This document shows positions 1 to 7,411 of a DNA stretch of 13,370 nt, in pieces. Both the position numbers and the translations under genes were made by a program. The notes beneath the pieces are model-generated. The model did not search any database and was not told where the DNA came from. It saw only the letters and a list, made by a program, of their open reading frames with translations. The first letter of the stretch is position 1, and every line of letters begins with the position of its first letter. Source of the DNA: Bacteroidales bacterium (lineage in GTDB: Bacteria; Bacteroidota; Bacteroidia; Bacteroidales; UBA1715); contig JAFZTG010000229.1 in assembly GCA_017618935.1 (NCBI GenBank), positions 1 through 13,370 on the forward strand, in the 5' to 3' direction.

Positions 1-2
1 AC

Positions 3-836
3 CATCACCATCATCATCCATACTATGGCCCACGTCATCACGACTATCATAAATCGTATGGACCGGGATATGGTCATCGCCCACCTGTATCAAGCAATCA
101 TCGCTCAACGGTGAATACGCGTACGGCTGCCCCACAACATTCGTCTGCACATTCGGGTTCGGTGAGAACGTCATCAAGTTCGTCGGGTTCAAAATCGTAT
201 GAATCATCTACACGGACGTCGGCTCCATCTACACGGACATCAGCACCGGCAACACGTACATCGTCATCGTCTACGTCTTCTACAAGAACGTCGGCGCCAG
301 CTACGAGAACGTCATCATCGTCGGTTAAGTCGTCAACTTCGAACTCAAGCTCTACAAGAACGAGTGCTCCTGTAAGAACATCGTCGACAACACGCACGTC
401 GTCGGAAACATCAACGACAAAATCGTCGTCTGCAACACGCTCTTCGAGCAGTTCAGCACCAGCGACACGTTCTTCATCGGCTACGCGTACATCAAGTGGT
501 TCGTCAAGTTCCTCGTCAGTACGGAGTTCTTCAAGCTCGTCGTCAAGTTCAAGTGGCTCGGTAAGAACATCGTCGGGTTCTTCTTCTACTAAATCATATA
601 GTAGCGGCTCGCAAGGCAGTCGTTCGTCGTCGGCTACACGTTCAAGTTCGTCACGTGGCCCACAAGGTTCGCCGTCAAGCAGTTACAGTCGCCCAAGCAG
701 CAGTTCGTCGTCGCACTCAAGCGGTGCAGTCCGTTCGAGCAGCAGTAGCAGCCGACCAAGCAGTTCGTCGTCGCACTCAAGTAGCTCGCATAGCAGTTCC
801 CACAGCAGTTCTTCTACGAGAAGTTCACATCGTTAG
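3..836 (+). CDS. Ser/Thr/Arg-rich low-complexity protein, 5' end outside window
   Basis: The reading frame is open from the left edge (first whole codon at position 3) to the TAG at 834-836, giving 277 visible residues. There is a GTG at 111, but the frame is open and compositionally continuous upstream of it, so the true start lies outside the window. The first ~36 residues are rich in His, Tyr, Gly and Pro, beginning with a run of five His. The rest is almost entirely Ser, Thr and Arg, with four copies of TRTSAP, many R-S-S-S units and later Ser/His blocks. No Cys, almost no hydrophobic residues and no predicted membrane segment are visible, so this part is probably disordered and strongly basic. 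I do not recognise the family and the folded N-terminal part, if any, is not seen. A surface or periplasmic location is only a guess from the neighbouring outer-membrane gene. No terminator is evident before the next gene. Confidence 0.8.
   Translation, partial: HHHHHPYYGPRHHDYHKSYGPGYGHRPPVSSNHRSTVNTRTAAPQHSSAHSGSVRTSSSSSGSKSYESSTRTSAPSTRTSAPATRTSSSSTSSTRTSAPATRTSSSSVKSSTSNSSSTRTSAPVRTSSTTRTSSETSTTKSSSATRSSSSSAPATRSSSATRTSSGSSSSSSVRSSSSSSSSSSGSVRTSSGSSSTKSYSSGSQGSRSSSATRSSSSRGPQGSPSSSYSRPSSSSSSHSSGAVRSSSSSSRPSSSSSHSSSSHSSSHSSSSTRSSHR
699..781 (+). repeat. 23-bp direct repeat, period 60 bp, inside the Ser-rich gene
   Basis: Positions 699-721 and 759-781 are identical over 23 bases and exactly 60 bp apart, so the copies are in frame. 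Each encodes five Ser, His, Ser and part of another Ser. It is the clearest nucleotide-level repeat within a region (about 120-830) dominated by TCG/ACG/AGC triplets, and suggests growth of the tract by slippage or unequal recombination. Confidence 0.85.
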
Positions 837-844
837 TGGTTTTA

Positions 845-876
845 TTGATAGGAAATGAAAAAAAATGTTACATTTG
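845..876 (+). promoter_or_regulatory. Bacteroidota-type promoter of the OmpP1/FadL-like gene
   Basis: TACATTTG at 869-876 matches the Bacteroidota -7 consensus TAnnTTTG exactly. A TTG at 845-847, 21 bp upstream, fits the -33 element. Transcription would begin about 883, leaving a leader of roughly ten bases before the ATG at 894. The promoter lies inside the upstream extension of the open frame that begins at the ATG at 855, which argues that this earlier ATG is not used. Confidence 0.65.
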
Positions 877-893
877 CAAAAAATAATATCATT

Positions 894-2369
894 ATGAAGA
901 AAATAAGTTTATTGGCATTGGGCGTTGTAAGTGCTTTTGCTTTGCAAGCTCAAGATTTTGAAGATGCATTACGTTGCGGCGAAACATTTGTTGAAGGTAA
1001 TGCACGTTATATGGCTATGGGTGGCGCTTTATCATCGTTAGGCGGAAACGTTGGTGCAATGAGTGTAAACCCAGCAAGTTCTGCTACACTCAAGAAAAGC
1101 GTGGCTGAATTTACACCGACTTACATTTATACGAAATCGGAAAACCATTATCTCGGATATGACAAAGCCATTACGAACTCATTGAAAATTCCAAGTTTTG
1201 GTCTTGTCGGTTACAAACAGTTAAAGCAAAATGATGTGTTCGTTTCTGGCGTTTCGTTCGGTTTTGCCATGAATGCAAACAACCGTTACGATGAAAACTT
1301 AAAATATTCGGGAACAAACAATGCATCTTCATTGACCGACGATTTCTTACGTTTGGCTCAAAAAGGCGTGCTTAACGAGGATTATGGACAATTGGCAGAA
1401 GACGTGTATTTGCTTGGTTGCGATGGAAAGGGAACGGCAAGTGAAAAATATTTTACCGATTTCGTTCCTGCAACAGGTTCTCCAAGCTACGGTGAGTATC
1501 AAGATTTTAAGATTGATAGAAGTGGTGTAAAACGTGAATTCCTGTTCAACATTGGTGTAAATTTCTCTGAATACGTATTTTTCGGTGCTGATTTGTCCTT
1601 CACCAATTTGTATTACAAAGAAACAAAAATGTTGACTGAAATTGACAAAGAAGGAACAAAGGCAGAACTGGGTGACTTCACGTATATGACCGATTTGGAT
1701 GCCGTTGGTAGTGCTGTAGGTGGAAAATTCGGTATCATAGCACGTCCTGTAGAATTTTTACGTATCGGTGGTGCTATCCATACTCCTACGGTTTACAGCT
1801 TCTCGGAAGATTATGTTGCAAAAATGACATCATATTGGGATGTTGATCCAATGGATAACTCATTAAAAAACCAAGAATATACAGAAAAAGTAACGTATCG
1901 TAATGATTACACTATTGCTCAACCAATGAGACTTGTGGGTTCTTTGGGCTTTATATATAAGAATGTGTTAAATGTCGGTGTTGATATTGAGTCTATGGAT
2001 TATTCTCAAGCAGAATTACGTTCTAACTATTCTTCAATGTCAGACCAGAATGCAGAAATCGCATCGGAATTACAAAGCGTTACAAACTTGAAGTGTGGTG
2101 GTGAATTCCGCTATGGACCATTCTTGTTCCGTGCTGGTTATGCAATGTATGGTAATCCTTACAAGAACGTAAAAGACAATTTCTATCGTAACGATTTCTC
2201 ACTTGGATTTGGTTTGGCAACAAACGCATTCTACTATGATTTGGGATATGTTCGTGCAAAATCAAAACAATATAATACATTATACACGGATTTGGGCAAT
2301 AAGAATGTCGAAGGTGAATCGACTATCAAACGTGATTACGTGATGTTTACTGCCGGATTCAAATTCTAA
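894..2369 (+). CDS. OmpP1/FadL/TodX-like outer-membrane transport protein
   Basis: This 491-residue protein is predicted to be an outer-membrane beta-barrel of the OMPP1/FadL/TodX superfamily in its Bacteroidota form. That group includes hydrophobic-compound channels and is often labelled hemin receptor without proof. The start at 894 gives a clean signal peptide (MKKISLLALGVVSAFALQA, then QD). The in-frame ATG at 855 would add 13 residues and overlap the promoter. The mature protein begins with a segment containing ARYMAMGGALSSLGGN and SVNPAS, the typical N-terminal plug/first-strand motif of this group. Alternating amphipathic strands follow, and the protein ends in AGFKF with a terminal Phe, as expected for BAM-assembled barrels. 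Length is normal for the family. The gene stands alone with its own promoter and terminator. The substrate cannot be read from the sequence. Only two Cys residues near the middle are notable. Confidence 0.87.
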   Translation: MKKISLLALGVVSAFALQAQDFEDALRCGETFVEGNARYMAMGGALSSLGGNVGAMSVNPASSATLKKSVAEFTPTYIYTKSENHYLGYDKAITNSLKIPSFGLVGYKQLKQNDVFVSGVSFGFAMNANNRYDENLKYSGTNNASSLTDDFLRLAQKGVLNEDYGQLAEDVYLLGCDGKGTASEKYFTDFVPATGSPSYGEYQDFKIDRSGVKREFLFNIGVNFSEYVFFGADLSFTNLYYKETKMLTEIDKEGTKAELGDFTYMTDLDAVGSAVGGKFGIIARPVEFLRIGGAIHTPTVYSFSEDYVAKMTSYWDVDPMDNSLKNQEYTEKVTYRNDYTIAQPMRLVGSLGFIYKNVLNVGVDIESMDYSQAELRSNYSSMSDQNAEIASELQSVTNLKCGGEFRYGPFLFRAGYAMYGNPYKNVKDNFYRNDFSLGFGLATNAFYYDLGYVRAKSKQYNTLYTDLGNKNVEGESTIKRDYVMFTAGFKF

Positions 2370-2390
2370 GGTGTACTAAAACTACCATTG

Positions 2391-2425
2391 AGAGCGGTTT
2401 CGAGTATTCGAGCCGCTCTTTTTTT
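2391..2425 (+). terminator. Intrinsic terminator after the OmpP1/FadL-like gene
   Basis: A perfect 7-bp GC-rich stem (AGAGCGG at 2391-2397, CCGCTCT at 2413-2419) encloses a loop that can pair further through CGA/TCG, and is followed by an uninterrupted run of T to 2425. It lies 21 bases after the stop codon at 2369. It has no T-tract on the other strand, so it appears to serve only the plus-strand gene; the convergent minus-strand gene ends at 2467. Confidence 0.92.
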
Positions 2426-2466
2426 CTACATATTACTTTGTGAACCACGTTCAAAGAAACGTTCAA

Positions 2467-3585
2467 CTAATCATCGTAGTCATCATAATCATAATCATCA
2501 TCGTCATCATCAGCAGACTTTGATTTTTTCGGGGTTTTCTCTTTCTTGCTTTTCTCTTGTTTTGCAGGTTTTTCTGTCTTATCCTTTTTTTCAGATTTTG
2601 CAGTTTTCGAAGACTTGTCTTTTTTCGACTTTTTAGGTTTCACACCATCATCGTCAAAATCATCATAATCGTCACTTTCCTCATCATATTCCTCCGTATC
2701 GTTTGACTTTGGTTTTGACGGAGATTCATCTTTTACCGTAACAGTCTCCTCTTCGGCCTGTGGCGATGCCGACGATTGTTCTGTCTCCTCATAATCTTCG
2801 TCATCCTCTTCTTCTTCATCTTTCGCCTTCTTTTTATCTTTTTCCTTTGCAGCCAATGCGGCAGCGGCCGCAGCTCTCTCCTCCTCTATGTCTTCGGGCC
2901 ACTTATCGTAATTGGCATATTTTCCTTCGGTATCTTTAAGCAGATAATTATCAATATTCAGATATTCCATAGGATTCTCCTTGTGGGTAGCTGGCGGAAC
3001 CAAATCCTTATCGTCATCTCCCTTATACGAACGTTTTCTCACAAGTGTGGAAGGAATCATACGCTTGGCACGAACTTTTGTTTCATACACCGACCAATCT
3101 TTCATATCTTTCCACACGGCATTACACCACTCCTCCACTTCCATACATTTTCCCGACGGAACTTTTTCGTATGCCATCAAACGCCCAAACGACATGGTTC
3201 CATACTCTGTAAAACGTGCTTCATGCATAAAACTTGAAAACTTCGTTACTATGATGGAATCCTGAATGCTCACGTCTATGTTGAAAATAATGCTCCCCTT
3301 TGTTTTCTCGGCAGCATGTGACGACAGATATATATCGGGGATTTGAACATAATTCGCATACGGGAAATATCCTTTCCCCTTGAATTTCAATTCTTTCCAA
3401 TTCTTCGCTATCAGTTTTTGTCCCTTCTCTTTTTCAAACCACTTTTCAATGTTCCTATACAAACGAAGTTTACTTGTCCCATGACGAATCGGAATAGTGT
3501 CATACACAACAAATGGTTGACATACAACATTATATGCACAGCCTAACAAGAAAAATAACACTATGTAAAACCCTACTCTTTTCAT
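2467..3585 (-). CDS. Secreted DUF4468-like protein with polyampholytic tail
   Basis: The chosen start at 3585 gives 372 residues with a Lys-Arg n-region directly after Met; an ATG three codons upstream (3594) is possible. The N-terminus is a signal peptide. LLGC could be a weak lipobox, or signal peptidase I could cut before QP a few residues later. Residues ~30-125 look like the TBP-fold DUF4468 domain of Bacteroidota (YDTIPI, SKLRLYRNIEKWF, then GSIIFNIDVSIQDSIIVT), but this assignment is from memory and moderate. A conserved-looking middle (to ~residue 230) contains paired Trp and Cys (EVEEWCNAVWKDMK). The C-terminal ~140 residues are low complexity: an Ala-rich charged helix, acidic runs, a Lys-rich block and a final Asp/Tyr tail. 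It follows namZ by about 70 bp on the same strand without a convincing promoter of its own, so co-transcription is likely. Function unknown. Confidence 0.72.
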   Translation of the reverse strand: MKRVGFYIVLFFLLGCAYNVVCQPFVVYDTIPIRHGTSKLRLYRNIEKWFEKEKGQKLIAKNWKELKFKGKGYFPYANYVQIPDIYLSSHAAEKTKGSIIFNIDVSIQDSIIVTKFSSFMHEARFTEYGTMSFGRLMAYEKVPSGKCMEVEEWCNAVWKDMKDWSVYETKVRAKRMIPSTLVRKRSYKGDDDKDLVPPATHKENPMEYLNIDNYLLKDTEGKYANYDKWPEDIEEERAAAAAALAAKEKDKKKAKDEEEEDDEDYEETEQSSASPQAEEETVTVKDESPSKPKSNDTEEYDEESDDYDDFDDDGVKPKKSKKDKSSKTAKSEKKDKTEKPAKQEKSKKEKTPKKSKSADDDDDDYDYDDYDD

Positions 3586-3661
3586 ACAAATCATTAACGT
3601 AAAATTCGCTCATTTTATTGAAAAACTGTTGCCATTGAGTAAATTTTATTATTCATTTTCA

Positions 3662-4879
3662 CTAAAAATCCTTGTACAACAAATATTTACTCCGAATTTG
3701 CTTGAATTGTGTGAGGCCTTCCTGCCATGATGCCCGTATTTCGTCTTCGGATCTGCCTTCTTCCAACATTTTTTGCAATTCGGGCGTGCCAGCCAATTTC
3801 GTGAAAAAACTATTGAAAAACGGCTTTGTGCCCGTATAATTTTTATAAATCTCTTTCCAAATGCCAATTCGTATCGAAGTTACGCCATACAAAATAGTTA
3901 TAGTTCTGTAATCGTATCCGTAGCACTTTTGGTTTTCATACATTGGTTTAGAAGCCCCCTGCTTGCTTTGGGGAACAAAGAAAAACGAGGTGTCGGCAAA
4001 ATCGGGACAACCAATCATCTCAAACGGCCTGTCGGTGCCTCGTCCGCAACTCATCACCGTACCTTCGAACAAGCACAACGTAGGATACAATGCGATTGCC
4101 ATACTGGTTGACAAATTCGGTGACGGAGCAATTGGCAAAGAATATCGAACTGTGTGGTCATAATTTTCACATAAAACGTATTGTAAATCACATTGAACGC
4201 CATTTGCCAGCCATTTCTCGCCATTTATCATTCGGGCATATTCGGCAATTGTCATTCCGTGAACAATGGGAACAGGGTGCATTCCAACAAACGACTTATA
4301 TTTCATATCCAACACGGGACCGTCAACATAATGACCGTTGGGATTGGGGCGGTCAAGCACCAAAAATTTCACGTTGTTTTCGGCACAGGCCTCCATCACA
4401 TAATGCATAGTGGAAATATAAGTGTAAAAACGGGCACCAACGTCTTGAATATCAAACACAACAATATCAACATCTGCCAAATCCTCTTTCGTCGGTTTTT
4501 TGTGTGAGCCGTACAACGAAACCAAAGGCAAGCCCGTTACATTGTCAACACCGTCGGCAACCTTTGCTCCAGCGTCGGCAGTGCCACGAAAACCGTGTTC
4601 AGGAGTCAAAATCTTTTGAACTTGAACTCCACATCTCAATAATGTATCGACTAAATGCATATTTCCCACCATCGATGTCTGGTTTCCAACTACCGCCACA
4701 CGTTTGCCTTGCAACAACGGCAGATATTCCCCCATCCGTTCCGCACCAACAATAGGTCGAACTGCAACACTATCCAACACAAGTTTTCCTTGAGAGACAT
4801 CATTTTTTGACGTATTTTGCGAAAAACACGAGGTTGTCCCCAAAAGTAACACACAGAAATACAATAGTTTTTTCATCAT
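3662..4879 (-). CDS. namZ: Exo-beta-N-acetylmuramidase NamZ (DUF1343, GH171)
   Basis: This 405-residue exported enzyme belongs to the DUF1343 family, whose characterised members (B. subtilis NamZ/YbbC, Tannerella forsythia homologues) remove MurNAc from the non-reducing end of peptidoglycan fragments. The family signature is present in order: TPEHGFRGTADAG at 92-104 (its Glu is a likely catalytic residue), TGLPLVSLYG at 115-124, DIQDVGARFYTY at 143-154, LDRPNPNG at 175-182, VDGPVL, VPIVHGMT at 203-210, LYPTLCLFEGT at 264-274 and GRGTDRPF at 279-286. The C-terminus closes with KYLLYKDF, so it is full length. The signal sequence ends in TTSCFSQN: either a lipoprotein (Cys18) or cleavage before Gln. 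A second Met directly follows the first. It would act in the periplasm or on the outer membrane, in murein turnover or scavenging. No MurNAc uptake or MurK/MurQ genes are in view. It is divergent from the FtsX gene with starts 19 bp apart. Confidence 0.93.
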   Translation of the reverse strand: MMKKLLYFCVLLLGTTSCFSQNTSKNDVSQGKLVLDSVAVRPIVGAERMGEYLPLLQGKRVAVVGNQTSMVGNMHLVDTLLRCGVQVQKILTPEHGFRGTADAGAKVADGVDNVTGLPLVSLYGSHKKPTKEDLADVDIVVFDIQDVGARFYTYISTMHYVMEACAENNVKFLVLDRPNPNGHYVDGPVLDMKYKSFVGMHPVPIVHGMTIAEYARMINGEKWLANGVQCDLQYVLCENYDHTVRYSLPIAPSPNLSTSMAIALYPTLCLFEGTVMSCGRGTDRPFEMIGCPDFADTSFFFVPQSKQGASKPMYENQKCYGYDYRTITILYGVTSIRIGIWKEIYKNYTGTKPFFNSFFTKLAGTPELQKMLEEGRSEDEIRASWQEGLTQFKQIRSKYLLYKDF

Positions 4880-4884
4880 TTCAT

Positions 4885-4892
4885 TATCTTTG
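4885..4892 (+). promoter_or_regulatory. Candidate -7 element, nearly leaderless FtsX transcript
   Basis: TATCTTTG matches TAnnTTTG and ends six bases before the ATG at 4899, so transcription would start at or within a few bases of the start codon. A TTG at 4890-4892 could be read as an alternative start but forms part of this element. No good TTTG -33 element is visible at the expected distance; that region lies within the first codons of the divergent namZ. Confidence 0.5.
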
Positions 4893-4898
4893 CCACGT

Positions 4899-6152
4899 AT
4901 GAATACTGAACTTTATATAGCGAAACAAATTTTACCGCATAAAGATACGGCAAATATATCAAAACCTATCGTAAATATCGCGATTATTGCAATTGCTTTG
5001 GGATTAGCCGTTATGCTCATTGCCGTTTCGGTCATCGTAGGGTTCAAATCAACCATATCGGAACAAATTTTCGGATTCTCGTCACATATAGAAATCGTTA
5101 ATTTCGACTCCAATACCTCGTTTGAGTCTTTGCCAATCACAAAGAACGAAAATCTGATTCAAAACATTGAAAATGAAGAGGTTGTGATTCACGTTCAAAC
5201 ATACGCCACAAAACCGGCAATCGTCAAAGTAAACGGTACGGCACGAGGAATCATAGTGAAAGGGATAGATAATTCATACAATTGGGATTTTATTGAAAAT
5301 CACCTTGTTGCAGGCGAAAAAATATCCTTTCCCGAAGACACCACGACTGACAATGTCATTATCTCAAAGATTCTTGCAAATCTATTACAACTATCTGTAG
5401 GTGATAAGTTTACGACTTCGTTCGTTCCCAACGATTCCAATAAAAAAGTACGTAAACGTAGTTTTATCGTTACAGGCATTTATGAAACACACCTCAACGA
5501 AATCGACGACCGTTTCATCCTTGCCGACATTCGCCATATACAAGACCTGAACAACTGGGATTCCGACCAATGTTCGGGCTACGAGGTTTTTCTGAAAGAC
5601 TACAAACATTTGGATACCGACAAGGAACGTATTGAGGAAATTTGTGGCTTCGACATTTCGCCCGACGTACAACGACTTCGGGTAGAAACCCTACAGGAAA
5701 AAACACCGCAGATTTTCGACTGGCTTTCGCTTCTCGATATGAACGCATGGCTCATCATCGCCTTGATGATTCTTGTGGCGGGAATGAATATGATTACGGG
5801 GTTGCTCGTCATCATTTTGGAAAAAACGACAATGATAGGCATTTTGAAAGCATTGGGCGCTCAAAACGTGAGCATTCGTAAAATATTTGTTTACGTGGGT
5901 AGCATGCTTATCACCAAAGGATTGTTCTGGGGTAACGTAGTGGGATTGGGACTATGCTTTGTACAACTGTTTTTCCATCAGTTCACACTCGACCCGACAG
6001 TGTATTTTATGTCGTATGTTCCTATAAAAATCAACGTTTTATACATTATCATGTTGAACATCAGCACGTTTATTCTTACGTCAGCAATGCTGATATTGCC
6101 GTCGATACTGATTACAAAAATATCGCCATCGGAAGCAATTCGTTTTGATTAA
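4899..6152 (+). CDS. FtsX-like ABC permease (LolC/LolE type)
   Basis: The 417-residue protein has the four-helix MacB/FtsX layout: TM1 at ~24-48, an extracytoplasmic domain of about 230 residues, then TM2 ~283-307, TM3 ~331-360 and TM4 ~379-405. Between TM2 and TM3 lies the cytoplasmic coupling segment EKTTMIGILKALGAQNVSIR, typical of LolC/E and FtsX permeases. The protein ends with SPSEAIRFD, the usual closing motif. Members pair with an ATPase such as LolD to extract lipoproteins from the inner membrane, or act as mechanotransmitters. Which applies here is not shown. The ATG at 4899 is preferred over the TTG at 4890 because the latter sits in the promoter element. No ATPase lies beside it; in Bacteroidota the Lol-type ATPase is often elsewhere. 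The next gene has its own promoter, so this may be monocistronic. Confidence 0.9.
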   Translation: MNTELYIAKQILPHKDTANISKPIVNIAIIAIALGLAVMLIAVSVIVGFKSTISEQIFGFSSHIEIVNFDSNTSFESLPITKNENLIQNIENEEVVIHVQTYATKPAIVKVNGTARGIIVKGIDNSYNWDFIENHLVAGEKISFPEDTTTDNVIISKILANLLQLSVGDKFTTSFVPNDSNKKVRKRSFIVTGIYETHLNEIDDRFILADIRHIQDLNNWDSDQCSGYEVFLKDYKHLDTDKERIEEICGFDISPDVQRLRVETLQEKTPQIFDWLSLLDMNAWLIIALMILVAGMNMITGLLVIILEKTTMIGILKALGAQNVSIRKIFVYVGSMLITKGLFWGNVVGLGLCFVQLFFHQFTLDPTVYFMSYVPIKINVLYIIMLNISTFILTSAMLILPSILITKISPSEAIRFD

Positions 6153-6177
6153 GTTTCAAATAAAAAACATACATTTG
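6144..6177 (+). promoter_or_regulatory. Promoter of the methyltransferase gene
   Basis: TACATTTG at 6170-6177 is an exact TAnnTTTG match, and TTTG at 6144-6147, 22 bp upstream and overlapping the last codons of the FtsX gene, fits the -33 element. The start codon at 6194 follows after a leader of about ten bases. Confidence 0.7.
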
Positions 6178-6193
6178 CACAAATAGATTTACA

Positions 6194-7279
6194 ATGGATT
6201 TACAGTCTCCTCAAAAAGAAATATACGCAAAAGAGCGTTTTTCGGCTCTGCAGGCACAACGTTTGGCACAAGAAATCGCATTTGGTCCCGTCGTGTTCCA
6301 AGTGTCACGCCTCATGGTCAAGTTCGGCATTTTTCAAATGTTAGATGATGAGAAAGAAGGACTTACGATGGACGAAGTCGTTGCAAAGACGAAACTTTCA
6401 CGCTATGCCGTCCAATGTCTGCTTGAATCGTCGCTCACCATAGGAACAATTCTTTTGAAAGACAATAAATTCAAGTTGGCAAAAGCTGGCTGGTTTCTGA
6501 TTCATGACGATATGGCCCGCGTGAATATGGACTTCAACCACGACGTAAACTATTTGGGACTGTTTGATTTAGAGAAAGCGTTAATCGACGGCAAACCCGA
6601 AGGACTGAAGGTTTTTGGGACATGGAAGACAATCTACGAAGGACTTTCGCAACTGCCTGCGCAAGTACAGAAAAGTTGGTTCGGTTTCGACCATTTCTAT
6701 TCCGATAATTCATTCAAACAAGCGTTGGAGATTGTATTTGCCAACAAGCCCAAAACATTGCTCGACGTGGGTGGCAACACAGGTCGTTGGGCATTGCAGT
6801 GCGTTGGTTTTGACAAAAACGTGAAAGTGACCATTATGGATTTGCCACAGCAATTGGCTATGATGCGTGAGCAAACCAAAGGGATTGACGGAGCCGACAG
6901 AATTTTTGGTCACGGGGCCGATTTGTTGGATAAAAATGTTCCTTTCCCGACCAATTTCGACGCTATTTGGATGAGCCAGTTCCTTGACTGTTTCTCCGAA
7001 GAAGAAGTCACGAGCATCCTCACCCGTGCTGCAAAATCAATGAACGACAACAGTCGATTGTATATTATGGAAACATTGTGGGATCGTCAGCGTTTTGAAA
7101 CGGCCTCGTATTGTTTGACGCAAATCAGCATATATTTCACAGCGTTGGCAAACGGGAACTCAAAGATGTATTATTCTGGCGATATGATTCGTTGTGTTGA
7201 AGACGCCGGACTAACCGTAGAGACAATTCACGACGGACTGGGACTTGGTCACAGCATAATTGTTTGTAAACTGAAATAG
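6194..7279 (+). CDS. SAM-dependent methyltransferase, Methyltransf_2-like
   Basis: This 361-residue protein has the two-part build of O-methyltransferase family 2 (CrtF/HIOMT-like). An N-terminal helical, winged-helix dimerisation domain at ~25-105 includes LTMDEVVAKTKLSRYAV and ends with KFKLAKAGWFLI. A Rossmann methyltransferase domain covers ~165-360. SAM-binding motif I is LLDVGGNTGRWA at 189-200, and the second strand ends in IMDLPQQ (214-220), the DLP motif usual in this family. The segment that normally carries the catalytic His (HDWSDEE in plant and bacterial O-methyltransferases) reads FLDCFSEEE at 263-271, with Leu or Cys where His is expected. It is therefore either a non-canonical methyltransferase or acts on a substrate not needing that base. 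It is cytosolic with no signal peptide. It has its own promoter and stands between an FtsX permease and an efflux operon, with no biosynthetic neighbours to suggest a substrate. Confidence 0.85.
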   Translation: MDLQSPQKEIYAKERFSALQAQRLAQEIAFGPVVFQVSRLMVKFGIFQMLDDEKEGLTMDEVVAKTKLSRYAVQCLLESSLTIGTILLKDNKFKLAKAGWFLIHDDMARVNMDFNHDVNYLGLFDLEKALIDGKPEGLKVFGTWKTIYEGLSQLPAQVQKSWFGFDHFYSDNSFKQALEIVFANKPKTLLDVGGNTGRWALQCVGFDKNVKVTIMDLPQQLAMMREQTKGIDGADRIFGHGADLLDKNVPFPTNFDAIWMSQFLDCFSEEEVTSILTRAAKSMNDNSRLYIMETLWDRQRFETASYCLTQISIYFTALANGNSKMYYSGDMIRCVEDAGLTVETIHDGLGLGHSIIVCKLK

Positions 7280-7300
7280 TCTAAAATCTTTTCAGTAATC

Positions 7301-7334
7301 GAAATTGGCATTTGAGATTGTTTTTTGCCATTTC
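7301..7334 (+). other. Imperfect inverted repeat after the methyltransferase gene
   Basis: GAAATTGGCA (7301-7310) can pair with TGCCATTTC (7326-7334) with one bulged T, leaving a 15-base loop. It lies 21 bases past the stop at 7279, but A-rich rather than T-rich sequence follows, so it is at best a weak or factor-assisted transcription end. The remainder of the 132-base gap (7280-7411) is A/T-rich. Confidence 0.3.
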
Positions 7335-7369
7335 AATAAGAAAAAACGGGAGAATAAAAAAAAGCAGTA

Positions 7370-7377
7370 TTCTTTTG
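7370..7377 (+). promoter_or_regulatory. Weak candidate -7 element of the efflux operon
   Basis: TTCTTTTG, followed by CAC, resembles TAnnTTTG with one mismatch at the conserved A; a TA occurs one base further upstream. It lies 34 bases before the ATG at 7412, which would give a leader of about 28 bases. No TTTG -33 element is seen at the right distance, so a regulated or activator-dependent promoter is possible. Confidence 0.35.
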
Positions 7378-7411
7378 CACTCGGTTTTATAGGCGTATTA
7401 AACAAAGTGAC

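Noticed and set aside
98..397. 99-residue minus-strand reading frame rich in Asp and Val
   Set aside because: It is the complement of the Ser/Thr/Arg triplet repeats of the plus-strand gene; its composition follows entirely from that and it has no start context or hydrophobic core.
655..858. 67-residue plus-strand frame overlapping the end of the Ser-rich gene
   Set aside because: It is a second-frame reading of the same triplet repeats, giving Arg/Gln/Ala/Val monotony; no promoter or family resemblance.
2448..2467. Direct repeat ACGTTCAA (2448-2455 and 2460-2467) at the end of the convergent gene
   Set aside because: Short, partly coding and without an adjacent T-tract; does not form a terminator for the minus-strand gene and is likely chance.
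2467..2520. Repeated CATCATAATCATCATCGT triplets resembling a small tandem-repeat locus
   Set aside because: Fully explained as Asp/Tyr codons of the acidic C-terminus on the minus strand, not a CRISPR array or intergenic repeat.
2388..3265. Plus-strand frames opposite the DUF4468-like gene (2388-2636, 2776-3237, 2981-3265)
   Set aside because: They are antisense shadows; the first begins before and runs through the terminator hairpin at 2391-2425, and their His- or Phe/Ile-rich composition mirrors Asp- and Lys/Glu-rich codons on the other strand.
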